A stretch of DNA of 64,000 nucleotides from Saprospiraceae bacterium (GCA_016710115.1 JADJLN010000001.1:248001-312000); one strand, 5' to 3'; shown: positions 35,586-45,041, counted from the first letter of the stretch. Notes: generated from the sequence alone by a model not told the origin. Numbers and translations: made by a program.

Positions 35586-38270
35586 ATGAAAGCTCAATTA
35601 GAACCTTTCTTTCGTCCTTCTTCCATTGCGATCATCGGGGCTTCAGAGAAGCCTGCCTCCCTGGGATTTGCCGTGATGAACAACATGATCGTGGCCGGAT
35701 ATGCCGGTCGTCTGGTACCTGTCAATCCGAAATACCGGGAGGTACTGGGATTGACTTGCTACCGTTCGGTGCTGGACGTGCCCGAACCAGTGGATCTCGG
35801 TGTGATCCAGATCCCGGCGAAGCTGGTGCCGGGAATTGTCGAAGATTGTGGCAAAGCCGGGATCAAGGCACTGCTCATCCTGTCGGCCGGATTCAAGGAA
35901 GCAGGTGACAAAGGCCATGCCCTGCTGGAGGACGTGTTGGCCACTGCAAAAAAGTATGACATCCGTATTCTGGGGCCCAACTGTCTGGGCATTATGAACC
36001 CGGCGATCGGGATGAATGCCACCTTCGCCAGTCGGGGTGCGCTGCCCGGGAGGATCGCCTTTATCTCCCAGAGTGGAGCCTTGTGTGCCAGTATCCTGGA
36101 TTGGGCGACAGAGCAGGGCGTGGGCTTTTCTTATTTTGTCTCGATCGGCTCCATGACAGATGTCGGCTTTCATGATCTGATCGAGTACATGAGCACCGAC
36201 CCGCAAACGTCCAGCATTCTGATCTACATGGAAAGCCTGACGGATGCACGTAAATTCATGAGTGCAGCCCGGGCTTATGCGCGCACCAAACCCATTCTGA
36301 TCCTCAAATCAGGTTCCAGTGAAGAAGGTGCCAAAGCAGCATTGTCCCACACGGGTTCTCTTGCCGGGAATGACCTGGTATTTGACGCGGCCTTCAAACG
36401 GGCCGGGATGTTGCGGGTGGAAAAGATGGCTGACCTGTTTTACTGTGCACAGGCACTGGCCATGCAGCCAAGGCCGACCGGTCCCCGTCTGGCGATTGTC
36501 ACCAATGCCGGTGGACCAGCCGTGTTGACAACAGACTATCTGATTCGGAAGGGCGGCAAAATCGCTGCACTCGGTCCGCAGACCATGGACAGCCTGAATC
36601 AGTTGCTCAGTGACAACTGGAGCCACAACAATCCTGTCGATATTCTGGGCGATGGTACCGCAGAGCAGTTTGGCCGTTCTCTGCGTTTGTGTCTGGATGA
36701 TCCGGCAGTCGATGCAGTGCTGGTGATCTTTGTCCCACAGGCCATCACACCGCCGGATACGGTTGCCTGGGCCGTTGTTCAGGAAAGCCGGAATACCGAC
36801 AAGCCTGTCTTTGCATCCTGGATGGGTGAGACTGATGTCACCAATGCCCTGGAGATCCTGGAAAAGGGATCGGTACCGGCCTATCGGTTTCCGGAAAGTG
36901 CCGTGGATGTTTTCCTGCTGATGAACGACTACGCAAAAAACCTGGAGATCCTCTATGAAACGCCAGAGGAGGTGCCGGAGGCATTTACACCGGATCGGAT
37001 GAAGGTCAGGCAAGTGATTGATCAGGCCCTGGCTTCTGGCCAGACACAGCTGGGTCGGGAAGCGATCACAGAAATTCTGGATGCCTATGAAATACCGGTT
37101 ACCCGGGTCATCCATGCACCCACTTCTGAAGCTGCGGTGAACGCTGCAGAGCAACTGGGCTATCCAGTGGCGGTGAAAATTGACTCACCGGACATTTCGC
37201 ATAAAACGGATGTCGGAGGTGTCGTTCTGAATATCCATCATCCCGACCTGGTCATGAATACGTTTGACCGGATCATGGAACGTGCCAGCAAGGCCAGACC
37301 GGAAGCCCGACTGCTCGGCGTAACCGTGGAGGCGATGGCCAACAAACGTTATGAATTGATGATCGGTGCCAAACAGGACCCCGTCTTTGGTCCTGTCCTT
37401 GTTTTTGGCATGGGCGGCGTCGCGGTGGAGGTCTTCAAAGATCTGCAGATGGCACTTCCTCCGTTAAATATGTCGCTGGCAAAACATCTGGTCCAGGGGA
37501 CGAAGATTTTCAAGCTGCTGGATGGATACAGGAGTATGCCCGGTGTCGATCTGGATGCCATTTATTTTCTGTTGATCCGTTTTGCCTATCTCGTAATGGA
37601 TTTTCCGGAAATCAGGGAGATGGATCTGAATCCCTTTGCCGTAGATGAACACGGTGGCGTTGTCCTGGATGCGAGGATGATGATCGAATCTGTGGGAGCC
37701 GCCACACGACCCTATGAACATCTGGTTATCTCGCCCTATCCTTCCCAGTATTGTAAAGTATTTCAGTTAAAGGATGGTGGTGAGGTCAAGCTGCGGCCCA
37801 TCAAACCGGAGGATGAACCCCTCGAGGCCAAACTGTTTGATTACCTCTCCAAGGAGACGATCTATTTCCGGTTCTTCGGGTATATCCCACAGGGAGACCC
37901 TGAGTTTCTCTCCCGCTTCACCCAGATCGATTATGACCGGGAGATGGCCATTGTGGCCGAAACCCCGGTCAAGGGTCAACGCACCATTATCGGTGTGGTT
38001 CGGATCGTCGGAGACAACTGGAATGACGGCGCTGAGTTTGCTATTGTTGTTGCTGATGCCTGGCAGCATCAGGGGCTGGGTTCGGCGATGGCGGATTATA
38101 TTATTCAGATCGCCAGAGAACGTGGATTCAAACGACTTTATGCTTCTTTTCTGAAATCCAACACCGCCATGGATCGACTGTTCCGGGCGAAAGGGTTTCA
38201 TGTCCGGTCGGATGATGCACAGACCAATTATGGCGAGTTGATGCTGGAAACACCAGTCGAGAACGGCTAA
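35586..38270 (+). CDS. ADP-forming acyl-CoA synthetase fused to a GNAT acetyltransferase (PatZ-like)
   Basis: An 894-residue protein with four parts. They are an N-terminal CoA-binding domain (FRPSSIAIIGASEKPASLGF, about 1-135), a succinyl-CoA-ligase-like flavodoxin region (RIAFISQSGALCASILDWA, LSHTGSLAGNDLVFDAAF), an ATP-grasp domain (about 490-705; YPVAVKIDSPDISHKTDVGG, LDLNPFAV-type end) and a C-terminal GNAT domain (about 725-890; 'ADAWQHQGLGSAMADYIIQIA'). The order and length match the Escherichia coli protein lysine acetyltransferase PatZ and its relatives. Whether this one ligates acetate/acyl groups, acetylates proteins or both cannot be decided. The active-site His of ADP-forming synthetases appears to be present in the ALSHTGS segment. 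It follows the broken deacetylase by 7 bp: an acetylase and a deacetylase in one unit. Confidence 0.85.
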   Translation: MKAQLEPFFRPSSIAIIGASEKPASLGFAVMNNMIVAGYAGRLVPVNPKYREVLGLTCYRSVLDVPEPVDLGVIQIPAKLVPGIVEDCGKAGIKALLILSAGFKEAGDKGHALLEDVLATAKKYDIRILGPNCLGIMNPAIGMNATFASRGALPGRIAFISQSGALCASILDWATEQGVGFSYFVSIGSMTDVGFHDLIEYMSTDPQTSSILIYMESLTDARKFMSAARAYARTKPILILKSGSSEEGAKAALSHTGSLAGNDLVFDAAFKRAGMLRVEKMADLFYCAQALAMQPRPTGPRLAIVTNAGGPAVLTTDYLIRKGGKIAALGPQTMDSLNQLLSDNWSHNNPVDILGDGTAEQFGRSLRLCLDDPAVDAVLVIFVPQAITPPDTVAWAVVQESRNTDKPVFASWMGETDVTNALEILEKGSVPAYRFPESAVDVFLLMNDYAKNLEILYETPEEVPEAFTPDRMKVRQVIDQALASGQTQLGREAITEILDAYEIPVTRVIHAPTSEAAVNAAEQLGYPVAVKIDSPDISHKTDVGGVVLNIHHPDLVMNTFDRIMERASKARPEARLLGVTVEAMANKRYELMIGAKQDPVFGPVLVFGMGGVAVEVFKDLQMALPPLNMSLAKHLVQGTKIFKLLDGYRSMPGVDLDAIYFLLIRFAYLVMDFPEIREMDLNPFAVDEHGGVVLDARMMIESVGAATRPYEHLVISPYPSQYCKVFQLKDGGEVKLRPIKPEDEPLEAKLFDYLSKETIYFRFFGYIPQGDPEFLSRFTQIDYDREMAIVAETPVKGQRTIIGVVRIVGDNWNDGAEFAIVVADAWQHQGLGSAMADYIIQIARERGFKRLYASFLKSNTAMDRLFRAKGFHVRSDDAQTNYGELMLETPVENG

Positions 38271-38308
38271 CCAGTTGGGTATCAAAATGATGAAAATCCG
38301 GGCAACGA

Positions 38309-38324
38309 TGTGATTCAAATCACG
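38309..38324 (+). promoter_or_regulatory. CRP/FNR-like palindrome upstream of the YceI-porin operon
   Basis: TGTGA-N6-TCACG fits the CRP half-site pattern, with inner symmetry GTGATT-CA-AATCAC. It lies about 60 bp upstream of the proposed -7 element. A CRP/FNR-family activator binding here is inferred. Confidence 0.4.
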
Positions 38325-38367
38325 ATGCCACATGAGGTACATCAATCTGGGCAGTGGAGAAGCCCCG

Positions 38368-38375
38368 TAGGTTTG
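38368..38375 (+). promoter_or_regulatory. Possible -7 element of the YceI gene
   Basis: TAGGTTTG matches TAnnTTTG, 15 bp before the YceI start codon. A TCTG at 38346-38349 is a poor -33 element 18 bp upstream. Confidence 0.35.
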
Positions 38376-38390
38376 AGTAAAATTTAGAAG

Positions 38391-38939
38391 ATGAAAACAA
38401 TTATCAGCACGATCATCCTTCTGACCTCTCTATCACTCTCCGCACAGGACCTGTTTACTGCTTCAACAGTGACGTTGACGATTGACGGCTCATCGAATGT
38501 TCATGACTGGACTTCGACAGCACAGGAGGTACTTGTTTCGGGAAAGTTTCAGAGCACAGGAGGAACACTGACGGCAATCGATGAACTCAATGTTCGTATA
38601 CCGGTGAAGAAGATCAAGAGTACGAAAGGAAGTGTCATGGACAACAAAACCTATGATGCTCTTCGCGCTGCCAAATTCCCCAACATCACATTCAAAGCCA
38701 CCAGGGTGGATGTGAATGGTGACCAGATCAAAGCAACGGGGACCCTGACCATCGCCGGCAGGTACAGAACAGTGACCATCATGGCCAAAGGAAAATCGGT
38801 AGCTGGAGGATATGAAATATCCGGCAGCTATGATCTGAAGATGTCGCAATATGAGATCGAGCGGCCAACAGCTCTGCTCGGTACCGTGTCGACAACGGAT
38901 GACATTAAAATCAACTTCGCGGTTCGCCTGAAAAGGTAA
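38391..38939 (+). CDS. YceI family exported protein
   Basis: A 182-residue periplasmic protein with a signal peptide ending SLSAQ and a complete YceI lipocalin-like barrel: TIDGSSNVHDWTSTAQEV, 'NKTYDALRAAKFPNITFKA', 'GTLTIAGRYRTVTIMAKG' and a closing KINFAVRLKR. YceI proteins bind isoprenoid-like lipids in a beta-barrel, and many are secreted under stress. It is followed 47 bp later by an outer-membrane porin gene, and a second YceI gene lies after the terminator, so the three form a recognisable neighbourhood. Confidence 0.9.
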   Translation: MKTIISTIILLTSLSLSAQDLFTASTVTLTIDGSSNVHDWTSTAQEVLVSGKFQSTGGTLTAIDELNVRIPVKKIKSTKGSVMDNKTYDALRAAKFPNITFKATRVDVNGDQIKATGTLTIAGRYRTVTIMAKGKSVAGGYEISGSYDLKMSQYEIERPTALLGTVSTTDDIKINFAVRLKR

Positions 38940-38986
38940 TACCCGCTTCATCATTAACCTTATCAATGACCTTAAATTTCAATCAA

Positions 38987-40315
38987 ATGAGAACCCTGAC
39001 GAAACTATTTGCAATTGTGCTGACGCTGGCTTTAGTCCAGACTATGAGTGCACAACAACCTAACATTCAATATTTCAGGACACCTGGACAAGCTGGATTG
39101 AACGTATTTGAAGTAGGTAAGAAAGGCGATCAACAGGCCTATGACGGGCTGAAAGTGAGAGTTGGTGGCGATTTTGCTTTGCAGTATCAATTCCTGAATC
39201 ACGAAGCAGATGTAAATACCGGCTTTACCCTTGTTCCCGTTGGAAACAGCGTCAATCTTCCAACAGCAAACCTGAACCTGGATGCCCAATTGGGCAACGG
39301 ATTGCGTGTGCATCTGCGGACTTATCTGAGCTCCAGACACCACAATGAATCCTGGGTAAAAGGTGGTTATCTGCAAGTCGACCGTCTTGATTTTATCAAA
39401 GATGGTTTTCTGGATGGACTGATGAATGTGATGACGATCAAGGCTGGTGTAGACAATTTCTCCTATGGGGATGCTGTTTATCGCCGCACGGATAATGCCA
39501 ATGCACTTTACAATCCATTTGTAGGCAACTATTTGATGGATAACAACACGGCAGAGCCTTTCTTTGAATTGCAGTTCTTCCCTGGTGATTTTATTGCATT
39601 GGCAGGTATTGGTACAGGGATCCTGAATCCGACTGTAATCAAGACAACCGAGGACACCAAATATCCTCCTGCATTTTGGCTGAAATTGGGATGGGATTCC
39701 CAGTTGAAAGATGATCTTCGAATCCGTCTGACTGGTTCCTTGTATCGTTGCTCAGGTTACGCCAGTGGCTACCGGATTTATGGTGGCGACCGTGCAGGAG
39801 GACGTTATTACAAAGTGTTGGACTATAAGAATGATGCCGGAGTGACCACAACCAATGACTTCACAGGTCGTGTCAATCCGAATTTGCGCAATCTGACTGC
39901 GATCCAGATCAACCCATTTGTCAAGTTTATGGGTCTGGAATTCTTCGGTGTGTATGAAATCGCTTCAGGATATGCAGGTGGTGCGGATGGCAATGAAGAC
40001 GCCTTTGAAAAAGGCACTTATACACAGTTGGGACTTGAGTTGTTGTACCGTTTCGGTGCCAATGAGCGGTTCTTTGTTGGTGGCAGATACAATTCGGTCA
40101 CAGGTGCTGATTCATACGACAATTCCGGAACCGCTCCAGCAGATAAAACGGTCAGCCGGATAAATGCCGGTGCTGGATGGTTTGTTACGGATAATGTGCT
40201 GACGAAGTTGGAATATGTGAGTCAGACATATGATGAAAACTGGACTTCAGCAGCAGGAAACCTGGTCAATGGTAAATTCAACGGTTTAATGATTGAAGCC
40301 GTGATCGGATTCTGA
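38987..40315 (+). CDS. Outer-membrane porin-like beta-barrel protein
   Basis: A 442-residue protein with a signal peptide ending TMSAQ. It has the alternating strands of an outer-membrane barrel throughout (LKVRVGGDFALQYQFLNHE, 'FWLKLGWDSQLKDDLRIRLTG', 'YTQLGLELLYRFGANERFFVGG') and ends in GLMIEAVIGF, the C-terminal Phe typical for barrel assembly. The substrate is unknown. The in-frame ATG at 38966 is possible, but the ATG at 38987 puts the charged residues directly before the signal core. Strong terminator downstream. Probably co-transcribed with the YceI gene. Confidence 0.85.
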   Translation: MRTLTKLFAIVLTLALVQTMSAQQPNIQYFRTPGQAGLNVFEVGKKGDQQAYDGLKVRVGGDFALQYQFLNHEADVNTGFTLVPVGNSVNLPTANLNLDAQLGNGLRVHLRTYLSSRHHNESWVKGGYLQVDRLDFIKDGFLDGLMNVMTIKAGVDNFSYGDAVYRRTDNANALYNPFVGNYLMDNNTAEPFFELQFFPGDFIALAGIGTGILNPTVIKTTEDTKYPPAFWLKLGWDSQLKDDLRIRLTGSLYRCSGYASGYRIYGGDRAGGRYYKVLDYKNDAGVTTTNDFTGRVNPNLRNLTAIQINPFVKFMGLEFFGVYEIASGYAGGADGNEDAFEKGTYTQLGLELLYRFGANERFFVGGRYNSVTGADSYDNSGTAPADKTVSRINAGAGWFVTDNVLTKLEYVSQTYDENWTSAAGNLVNGKFNGLMIEAVIGF

Positions 40316-40338
40316 TGAAGCGATTGAATGAATCGATT

Positions 40339-40381
40339 GGGCTGCCCCACCGAGTATTCGGGTCGGGGCGGCCCTTTTTTT
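40339..40381 (+). terminator. Strong rho-independent terminator
   Basis: GGGCTGCCCC pairs with GGGGCGGCCC (one wobble), extended inward by ACCGA/TCGGGT, followed by seven Ts. It ends the YceI-porin unit. Confidence 0.92.
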
Positions 40382-40401
40382 AGCCTGGAAAATTCATCTT
40401 C

Positions 40402-41037
40402 GTGAAATTCATCTATATGATCTCCCTGACGGTTGCATCATTTCTTTTTCCCGGTCTCCTCAGTCTGTGGGGGCAGCATCCCGGGAGTCAGACATCAGGT
40501 CCACGGTTTCTGATTCATCCGATGTCAAAACTGGAAATTCACGGGACCTCCAATGTGAATGCATTCACCTGTACCTGTCGTCAGACTTTTGTCAGCCTGC
40601 CGTTCCAGATCGTCGGTGGATATCATCCGGAGCGAACCCAATGGGCATTTCGCAATACCCATCTCCGATTGCAAACACAATTATTTGATTGCGGGAATAA
40701 AGTGATGAACAAGGACTTCTATCACGCCCTGAAAGCAAAAACCCACCCGACGATGTGGATCGAGCTGGAATCCATCGAAAATGTCCAGGCGATCAAATCA
40801 GCATGGACTACTCTAGCCACCCACACACGGATCACGATAGCTGGTACTTCAAGGTCAGTGCCCGTCCAGGCACGTGTGCGAAAATTGAGCGAAGGAAAAT
40901 TACAGATCTATGCAGAACGCGCACTGAAAATGTCGGATTTTGGTATTCAACCACCTACAGCATTGATGGGTATGATCAAGACAAATGATGAGATCATCAT
41001 CAAACTGGATCTGGTTGTGGAAGTTCTGAGTTTATAG
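40402..41037 (+). CDS. Second YceI-like exported protein
   Basis: A 211-residue protein with a signal peptide (ending LSLWGQ) and a divergent YceI domain: KLEIHGTSNVNAFTCTCRQ, 'NKDFYHALKAKTHPTMWIELES', 'RITIAGTSRSVPVQARVRK', 'SDFGIQPPTALMGMIKTNDE'. Compared with the YceI at 38391 it has extra cysteines (CTC, DCGN) and keeps the PPTALxG motif that ends both domains. It starts 20 bp after the strong terminator of the preceding operon, so it probably has its own promoter within or past that hairpin, though I could not identify one. Confidence 0.85.
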   Translation: MKFIYMISLTVASFLFPGLLSLWGQHPGSQTSGPRFLIHPMSKLEIHGTSNVNAFTCTCRQTFVSLPFQIVGGYHPERTQWAFRNTHLRLQTQLFDCGNKVMNKDFYHALKAKTHPTMWIELESIENVQAIKSAWTTLATHTRITIAGTSRSVPVQARVRKLSEGKLQIYAERALKMSDFGIQPPTALMGMIKTNDEIIIKLDLVVEVLSL

Positions 41038-41082
41038 ACAATGATCTACCTGGAATGGATACTTACAGACAAGGAGTGTTGG

Positions 41083-41120
41083 AAATAACAAATAACAAAT
41101 AACAAATAACAAATAACAAA
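41083..41120. repeat. AAATAAC heptamer array
   Basis: Five perfect AAATAAC units plus a partial one, followed by an A-rich tract. It lies in the gap between the convergent YceI gene and the hypothetical gene at 41327. Confidence 0.95.
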
Positions 41121-41184
41121 TCAAAAAAAATAAAAAAAATCAATGATCGAAACGAGGGCCCGGAGTATACCTAAAAATATAATG

Positions 41185-41316
41185 AATACCCAATACCCAA
41201 TACCCAATACCCAATACCCAATACCCAATACCCAATACCCAATACCCAATACCTAATACCCAATACCTAATACCCAATACCTAATACCCAATACCTAATA
41301 CCTAATACCCAATACC
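41185..41316. repeat. AATACCC/AATACCT heptamer array, about 19 units
   Basis: Eighteen complete 7-bp units and a partial one. The left half is pure AATACCC; the right half mostly alternates AATACCC and AATACCT, as expected if two-unit blocks were copied. Together with the AAATAAC array it fills most of the 289-bp gap 41038-41326, where I see no gene. Confidence 0.97.
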
Positions 41317-41326
41317 GTCTCCCTGA

Positions 41327-41929
41327 TCAGGATATCAAGTGCTCCATGAGCTCACTGAACGGTTCAGCTGGATGATATTGTCTGCCTGTATGGTAATTTG
41401 TAATAAATTTCAAATTGCAGGGATGTGTTCCACAAGAAAGGACTTCGATGGTAATAGTCCCAAATCCCTGAATTGCCGCTTTTCCACATTGCCTTTCCAA
41501 TGGCAATTTCAACACATATCGCTCCACGATTTCCTGCCGATTTTCTTTCTTCCTGATCCTGCGATCAGCAATGACAATCCGATATCCCTGCTGGATAACC
41601 AGGTCACGTAGATGATCCTGGATGCAGGCCGCTTCCATTGCACATGCCGGATTGTCTTTCAGGTGAACGACAAACCCGGAAGTAGACTGAAATTCCATAA
41701 AATCCAGTTCCTCATCTTCCGGATCCAGGCCGGCCCGATGCATATTGAATGCATGACGGAGCCGATCTGTGAATGTTTCACTTGCTCCTGAGCCACTCCA
41801 ACGAGCAAAGTGTTCAACCTCATCCGGCGATCGCAGGAGAGGTTCATATTGTTCCAGACAGGAAACCTGGTCCGACACAAGTGATCGGTGAAACCGGTGA
41901 ATAAAGAAGCTTTTGAGGTGTTGCCACAT
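41327..41929 (-). CDS. Hypothetical cytosolic protein
   Basis: A 200-residue protein from the ATG at 41929 (MWQHLKSFFIHRFHRSLVSD); the frame extends upstream, and an ATG at 41989 is the alternative. No signal peptide, no transmembrane helix and no family I recognise. The middle contains an acidic segment (LDPEDEELDFMEFQ) and basic clusters (RRIRKKENRQE). The C-terminal half is mixed alpha/beta (AAIQGFGTITIEVLSCGTH). It is divergent from the nitroreductase gene. Confidence 0.6.
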   Translation of the reverse strand: MWQHLKSFFIHRFHRSLVSDQVSCLEQYEPLLRSPDEVEHFARWSGSGASETFTDRLRHAFNMHRAGLDPEDEELDFMEFQSTSGFVVHLKDNPACAMEAACIQDHLRDLVIQQGYRIVIADRRIRKKENRQEIVERYVLKLPLERQCGKAAIQGFGTITIEVLSCGTHPCNLKFITNYHTGRQYHPAEPFSELMEHLIS

Positions 41930-42060
41930 GTGATTGTCAGTCCGTTCCGGGAATCGGGAGAGGAAGCAGTGTTGCCTCCTGCTATCCATAACACCTGACC
42001 GACCAAAGGGTTGTCTGGCCCCTCCGAGAGGTCGTACCTTCACCAGTCAAAAGAATTTGT

Positions 42061-42636
42061 ATGGAACCCCAGCAGCTCAATGATCTGATCCGGACTCGCA
42101 GATCGGTTTTCCCACCCGTCTTTACGGATCGCCCCATTCCCCGGGAGCTCATCCAACAGATGCTGGAAAACGCCAATTGGGCCCCCACTCATCGGCGAAC
42201 GGAACCCTGGCGATTCCAGGTGTTTCGGGGTCCTGCCCGACTGCGACTGGCTGATTTTCTGGCTGAGGCCTACACGAGACAAACCCCGGAAGCTTCTTTT
42301 TCCGAGGCAAAACAGCAAAAGGCGCGAAAAAATGTCCTTCGATCAGATTCGATCATTCTGATCATCCTTCAACGGGACCCCGAAGAGAAAGTCCCGGAAT
42401 GGGAGGAAATTGCTGCTGTCGCTGCCGCCGTCCAGAATCTCTGGCTGACCGCCACGGCCAATGGATTGGCAGGATACTGGAGTACTCCGGGCACTCTTCC
42501 GGCATTGACTGACTGGCTCCACCTCCCTCCCGGACAACGGTGTATCGGCCTGTTCTATCTTGGATACACAGACCTGCCTCTGCCGGTTGGTGAACGAAGG
42601 CCCATTGAAGAAAAGACGATCTGGATTGAAGAGTGA
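42061..42636 (+). CDS. Nitroreductase family flavoprotein
   Basis: A 191-residue FMN-dependent reductase of the small single-domain type. N-terminal LNDLIRTRRSVFPPVFTDR is the flavin-binding RxRRS motif, ANWAPTHRRTEPWRFQVF is the next conserved block, and 'AAVAAAVQNLWLTATANGLAGYW' carries the FMN-contacting helix. The sequence resembles the YdjA-type nitroreductases. The substrate is unknown. A possible promoter, TTG-N21-TACCTTCA, overlaps the 5' end of the divergent hypothetical gene's frame. Confidence 0.88.
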   Translation: MEPQQLNDLIRTRRSVFPPVFTDRPIPRELIQQMLENANWAPTHRRTEPWRFQVFRGPARLRLADFLAEAYTRQTPEASFSEAKQQKARKNVLRSDSIILIILQRDPEEKVPEWEEIAAVAAAVQNLWLTATANGLAGYWSTPGTLPALTDWLHLPPGQRCIGLFYLGYTDLPLPVGERRPIEEKTIWIEE

Positions 42637-42661
42637 TCTCCCGGATCCATTGATCCTGTGC

Positions 42662-42688
42662 TTGGTTGACAGGCTTTTTTTACCTTTG
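42662..42688 (+). promoter_or_regulatory. Promoter of the pyrophosphatase gene
   Basis: TACCTTTG (42681-42688) is a perfect TAnnTTTG -7 element. TTG at 42662-42664 is the best -33 candidate, though its 16-bp spacer is short. The start codon lies about 41 bp downstream. Confidence 0.5.
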
Positions 42689-42729
42689 TCGGTCTTTTCA
42701 CTTAGCATTCACACAAAACGACACACTGA

Positions 42730-44982
42730 ATGGAAAACCTCGTGTACCTGTTACCCCTGTTTGGCGTATTGGGGCTGATCTATATGGCCTTCATGTTCAA
42801 CTGGGTAGGCAAACAAGATGATGGCGATGATAAAATGCGCAAGATCGCCGGCTTTATCTCAGATGGGGCGATGTCCTTTCTCAAAGCGGAATACCGCGTA
42901 CTGGCCATTTATGTGGTGATCGCCGGCGGACTGCTCGGCTTTCTGTCCACCCGTGTAGAGACGACTCATTGGTTTATTGTCGTCGCCTTTGTGATTGGCG
43001 CCGTGTTTTCTGTTGTCGCCGGGTTCATCGGTATGCGCATCGCTACCAAGGCAAATGTGCGGACCACACAGGCCGCCCGGACCAGTTTGTCACAGGCGTT
43101 GAAAGTATCCTTCCGCGGTGGAACCGTCATGGGTCTCGGTGTAGCCGGCCTGGCTGTTTTTGGACTGGCCTCACTCTTTGCCTTCCTTTTTTCCTGGCAG
43201 TTGGGTGGTGTCTGGACCAATGTACACGATATGACCATCGTCCTGGAGGCCCTGGCAGGTTTCTCACTCGGTGCTGAATCCATTGCCCTGTTTGCACGCG
43301 TAGGGGGTGGTATCTATACAAAAGCTGCCGACGTGGGCGCTGACCTTGTCGGAAAAGTAGAAGCCGGTATTCCTGAGGATGATCCGCGAAACCCGGCAAC
43401 GATTGCCGATAACGTGGGCGACAATGTCGGTGATGTGGCCGGTATGGGTGCCGACCTTTTTGGCTCCTATGTGGCAACCGTACTTGCTGCCATGGTATTG
43501 GGCAACTATGTCATTCGCGACATGGGCGGACAGGTCAATGATGTCTTCGGTGGTATTGGTCCCATCCTTCTGCCCATCTTCATCGCTGGCATCGGCATCA
43601 TCTTTTCCATTATGGGTACCTGGCTGGTGCGGGTATCCGATGATACACCAACCGAAGCAGCCGTATCCAAAGCCCTGAATATGGGCAACTGGACAGCGTT
43701 GATCCTGACAGGGATCGCTTCCTACTTCGCTATCCACTGGTTGCTCCCGGAAACCATGACCATGCACTTTTTCAGCATTGGTGATGTGACCGTGATGCCC
43801 ATTGACGTCTTTTATGCTGTTCTCGTCGGCCTGTTTGTCGGCGGAGCGATCTCCTGGATGACGGAATACTACACCGCCATCGGTAAAAAACCGGTGATGG
43901 ATATTGTTGCCAAATCAGGTACAGGTGCAGCGACCAATATTATCGGTGGACTGGGAGTGGGCATGATCTCCACAGCCGGACCGATCATCCTCTTTGCCGG
44001 TGCGATCTGGGCAGCCTATTCCTTTGCCGGATTTTATGGTGTGGCCATTGCCGCTTCAGCCATGATGGCCACCACGGCCATGCAATTAGCCATTGACGCT
44101 TTTGGTCCGATCGCAGATAATGCTGGCGGCATCGCTGAAATGAGCGAACTGCCAAAAGAAGTCCGTACCCGGACTGATATCCTGGACTCAGTCGGAAATA
44201 CCACTGCAGCGATCGGTAAGGGCTTTGCCATTGCATCAGCGGCGTTGACTGCGCTTGGTCTGTTTGCCGCCTATGTCACATTTACCGGTATTGACGGGAT
44301 CAATATTTTCAAAGCGGATGTCCTTGCTGCCCTCTTTGTCGGAGGCATGATCCCTGTAGTATTCAGTGCCCTGGCGATGAATTCTGTAGGAAAGGCTGCA
44401 ATGGAAATGGTGAAGGAAGTCCGTCGTCAGTTCAAGGAGATCCCGGGAATCATGGAAGGTACAGGGATGCCGGAATATGGCAAGTGTGTGGAGATCTCTA
44501 CCAAGGCTGCTCTTCGCGAGATGATGCTGCCCGGTTTGATCGCCATCGTCTCACCTATCCTGGTCGGCTTTTTCATGGGCCCGGAAGCGTTGGGTGCCTA
44601 TATGGCCGGCGTGACCGTCTCCGGTGTTCTGTGGGCTATTTTCCAGAACAATGCCGGTGGCGCCTGGGATAATGCAAAGAAATCATTCGAATCCGGAGTG
44701 AGCATCGACGGTGTGATGCATTACAAGGGTTCTGAAGCACATAAGGCTGCCGTGACTGGTGATACGGTGGGTGATCCATTCAAGGACACATCCGGACCAT
44801 CCATGAATATCCTGATCAAGCTGTCCTGCCTGGTCGGTCTGGCAATTGCCCCCATCCTGGGCGAGATCTATGGTCACGGAGGGAACCATGATGCCCCGTC
44901 ATCCGAAACGGAGAAAATAGAACTGCGCAACATGAATCATCAGAAGATAAATTCTGAAGAAACGGACACATACAAACTGTAG
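42730..44982 (+). CDS. hppA: K+-dependent membrane-bound pyrophosphatase (Na+/H+-translocating)
   Basis: A 750-residue integral membrane protein with the M-PPase signature blocks: KAADVGADLVGKVEAGIPED, NPATIADNVGDNVGDVAGMG and the C-terminal NNAGGAWDNAKKSFESG. The K+-dependence site reads GNTTAAIGKG (residues 489-498): Ala and Gly where K+-independent H+-pumps have Lys and Thr. K+-dependent enzymes are mostly Na+ pumps; the exact ion is not decided by the sequence seen here. It hydrolyses pyrophosphate to drive the pump. The last 30 residues (PSSETEKIELRNMNHQKINS) are a polar tail beyond the usual family end. Confidence 0.95.
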   Translation: MENLVYLLPLFGVLGLIYMAFMFNWVGKQDDGDDKMRKIAGFISDGAMSFLKAEYRVLAIYVVIAGGLLGFLSTRVETTHWFIVVAFVIGAVFSVVAGFIGMRIATKANVRTTQAARTSLSQALKVSFRGGTVMGLGVAGLAVFGLASLFAFLFSWQLGGVWTNVHDMTIVLEALAGFSLGAESIALFARVGGGIYTKAADVGADLVGKVEAGIPEDDPRNPATIADNVGDNVGDVAGMGADLFGSYVATVLAAMVLGNYVIRDMGGQVNDVFGGIGPILLPIFIAGIGIIFSIMGTWLVRVSDDTPTEAAVSKALNMGNWTALILTGIASYFAIHWLLPETMTMHFFSIGDVTVMPIDVFYAVLVGLFVGGAISWMTEYYTAIGKKPVMDIVAKSGTGAATNIIGGLGVGMISTAGPIILFAGAIWAAYSFAGFYGVAIAASAMMATTAMQLAIDAFGPIADNAGGIAEMSELPKEVRTRTDILDSVGNTTAAIGKGFAIASAALTALGLFAAYVTFTGIDGINIFKADVLAALFVGGMIPVVFSALAMNSVGKAAMEMVKEVRRQFKEIPGIMEGTGMPEYGKCVEISTKAALREMMLPGLIAIVSPILVGFFMGPEALGAYMAGVTVSGVLWAIFQNNAGGAWDNAKKSFESGVSIDGVMHYKGSEAHKAAVTGDTVGDPFKDTSGPSMNILIKLSCLVGLAIAPILGEIYGHGGNHDAPSSETEKIELRNMNHQKINSEETDTYKL

Positions 44983-45001
44983 ATCGCTGATCTGCAAAAT
45001 C

Positions 45002-45041
45002 AAAAACGGCTCTTTCTTCACAGAAGGAGCCGTTTTTTTTT
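45002..45041 (+). terminator. Rho-independent terminator after hppA
   Basis: AAAAACGGCTC, a 14-nt loop and GAGCCG followed by nine Ts. Confidence 0.92.

Noticed and set aside
41185..41316. CRISPR-like or telomere-like array
   Set aside because: Units are 7 bp with no spacers and lie inside a chromosome-like gene neighbourhood; it is a simple heptamer array.
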